A stretch of 5,678 nucleotides of DNA from an uncultured Lachnospiraceae bacterium (GTDB taxonomy: Bacteria; Bacillota; Clostridia; Lachnospirales; Lachnospiraceae), in assembly GCA_910585935.1 (NCBI GenBank), contig CAJUHN010000254.1, forward strand, positions 1 to 5,678. Direction: 5' to 3'. The position numbers and the translations under genes are program-made. A model generated the notes under the pieces. That model had not been told where the DNA came from. It did no database searches and saw only the letters and a list, made by a program, of their open reading frames with translations. Positions 5,551 through 5,678 of this stretch are shown in pieces (within the stretch, counting starts at the first letter, position 1; every line of letters starts with the position of its first letter).

Positions 5551-5678
5551 TTCCGCGCAGGCAAAGAAGTTTCCAACGAAACCGCGCTTTCGCTCCGTTC
5601 CAGACGTAACGGACACTAAATTCGCAATTCCTAACGGAACTGCTCATTAAGTGCCGACGTCTTCCAAGGGGTTTCTTT
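5551..5678. repeat. Structured intergenic repeat, copy 2, truncated by the window end
   Basis: This second copy has the same orientation as the one at 2779-2925. Its core (5577-5677) aligns with 2803-2901 at about 84 of 101 columns, with two single-base gaps. Equivalent helices form: GAAACC (5578-5583) with GGTTTC (5670-5675), GCG/CGC at 5584-5593, AGACGT (5602-5607) with ACGTCT (5657-5662), CGG plus CACT (5610-5617, one bulged A) with AGTG plus CCG (5650-5656), and TTCC (5628-5631) with GGAA (5636-5639). The outer left arm starts at about 5551; its partner should lie just right of the window. The exact boundary cannot be set here. It sits upstream of cca, about 75 bases beyond the candidate -10 box. 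Confidence 0.75.

Noticed and set aside
1..5678. CRISPR array, tRNA or rRNA genes
   Set aside because: No regularly spaced short direct repeats, tRNA-like cloverleaf or rRNA sequence was seen; the only repeats are the two structured elements and the protein-level repeats.

Overview
The window looks like chromosomal DNA from a low-GC, spore-forming Firmicute, most likely a Lachnospiraceae-type Clostridium. This rests on strong AGGAGG-type ribosome sites, a CotS-family spore protein, and an M56 membrane peptidase whose C-terminal repeats I recall from gut Lachnospiraceae. That recollection has not been searched. All four genes I accept are on the minus strand, so transcription runs from right to left.

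Layout in transcription order. At the right edge (about 5551-5678) lies the first part of a structured intergenic repeat, cut by the window end. Next is a promoter region, then cca (5398-4148), a class II tRNA nucleotidyltransferase. A 128-base gap follows, carrying a candidate sporulation-type promoter and a leader with two Shine-Dalgarno-like sequences. It leads into a CotS-family kinase-fold gene (4019-3027, GTG start). That gene ends at a long imperfect hairpin with a T-run, a convincing terminator (2998-2943). Just beyond it is a complete copy of the same repeat (2779-2925). Then comes a promoter overlapped by nested inverted repeats, which drives a two-gene operon: a BlaI/MecI-type repressor (2647-2276) and a BlaR1-like M56 metallopeptidase (2267-120). 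The last 119 bases carry a possible plus-strand terminator and a sequence resembling the right end of an IS200/IS605-type element.

How the genes work together. The blaI/blaR1 pair has the logic of a proteolytic signal switch: the membrane peptidase senses something outside the cell and relieves repression by the BlaI-type protein, probably at their own promoter. No beta-lactamase or penicillin-binding protein gene is present. The sensor half of the BlaR1-like protein is not a penicillin-binding domain but degenerate 28-30 residue repeats plus two beta-rich regions. The signal is therefore probably not a beta-lactam. cca and the cotS-like gene appear to be separate units: tRNA maturation and spore-associated functions.

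The most unusual content is the repeat. Its two copies match in about 84 of 101 aligned core columns, yet at least six predicted base pairs differ by compensatory changes. They fold into a three-way junction on a long basal stem with an invariant internal loop. This looks like a dispersed structured RNA or a hairpin-type mobile element. I do not recognise it as a named family.
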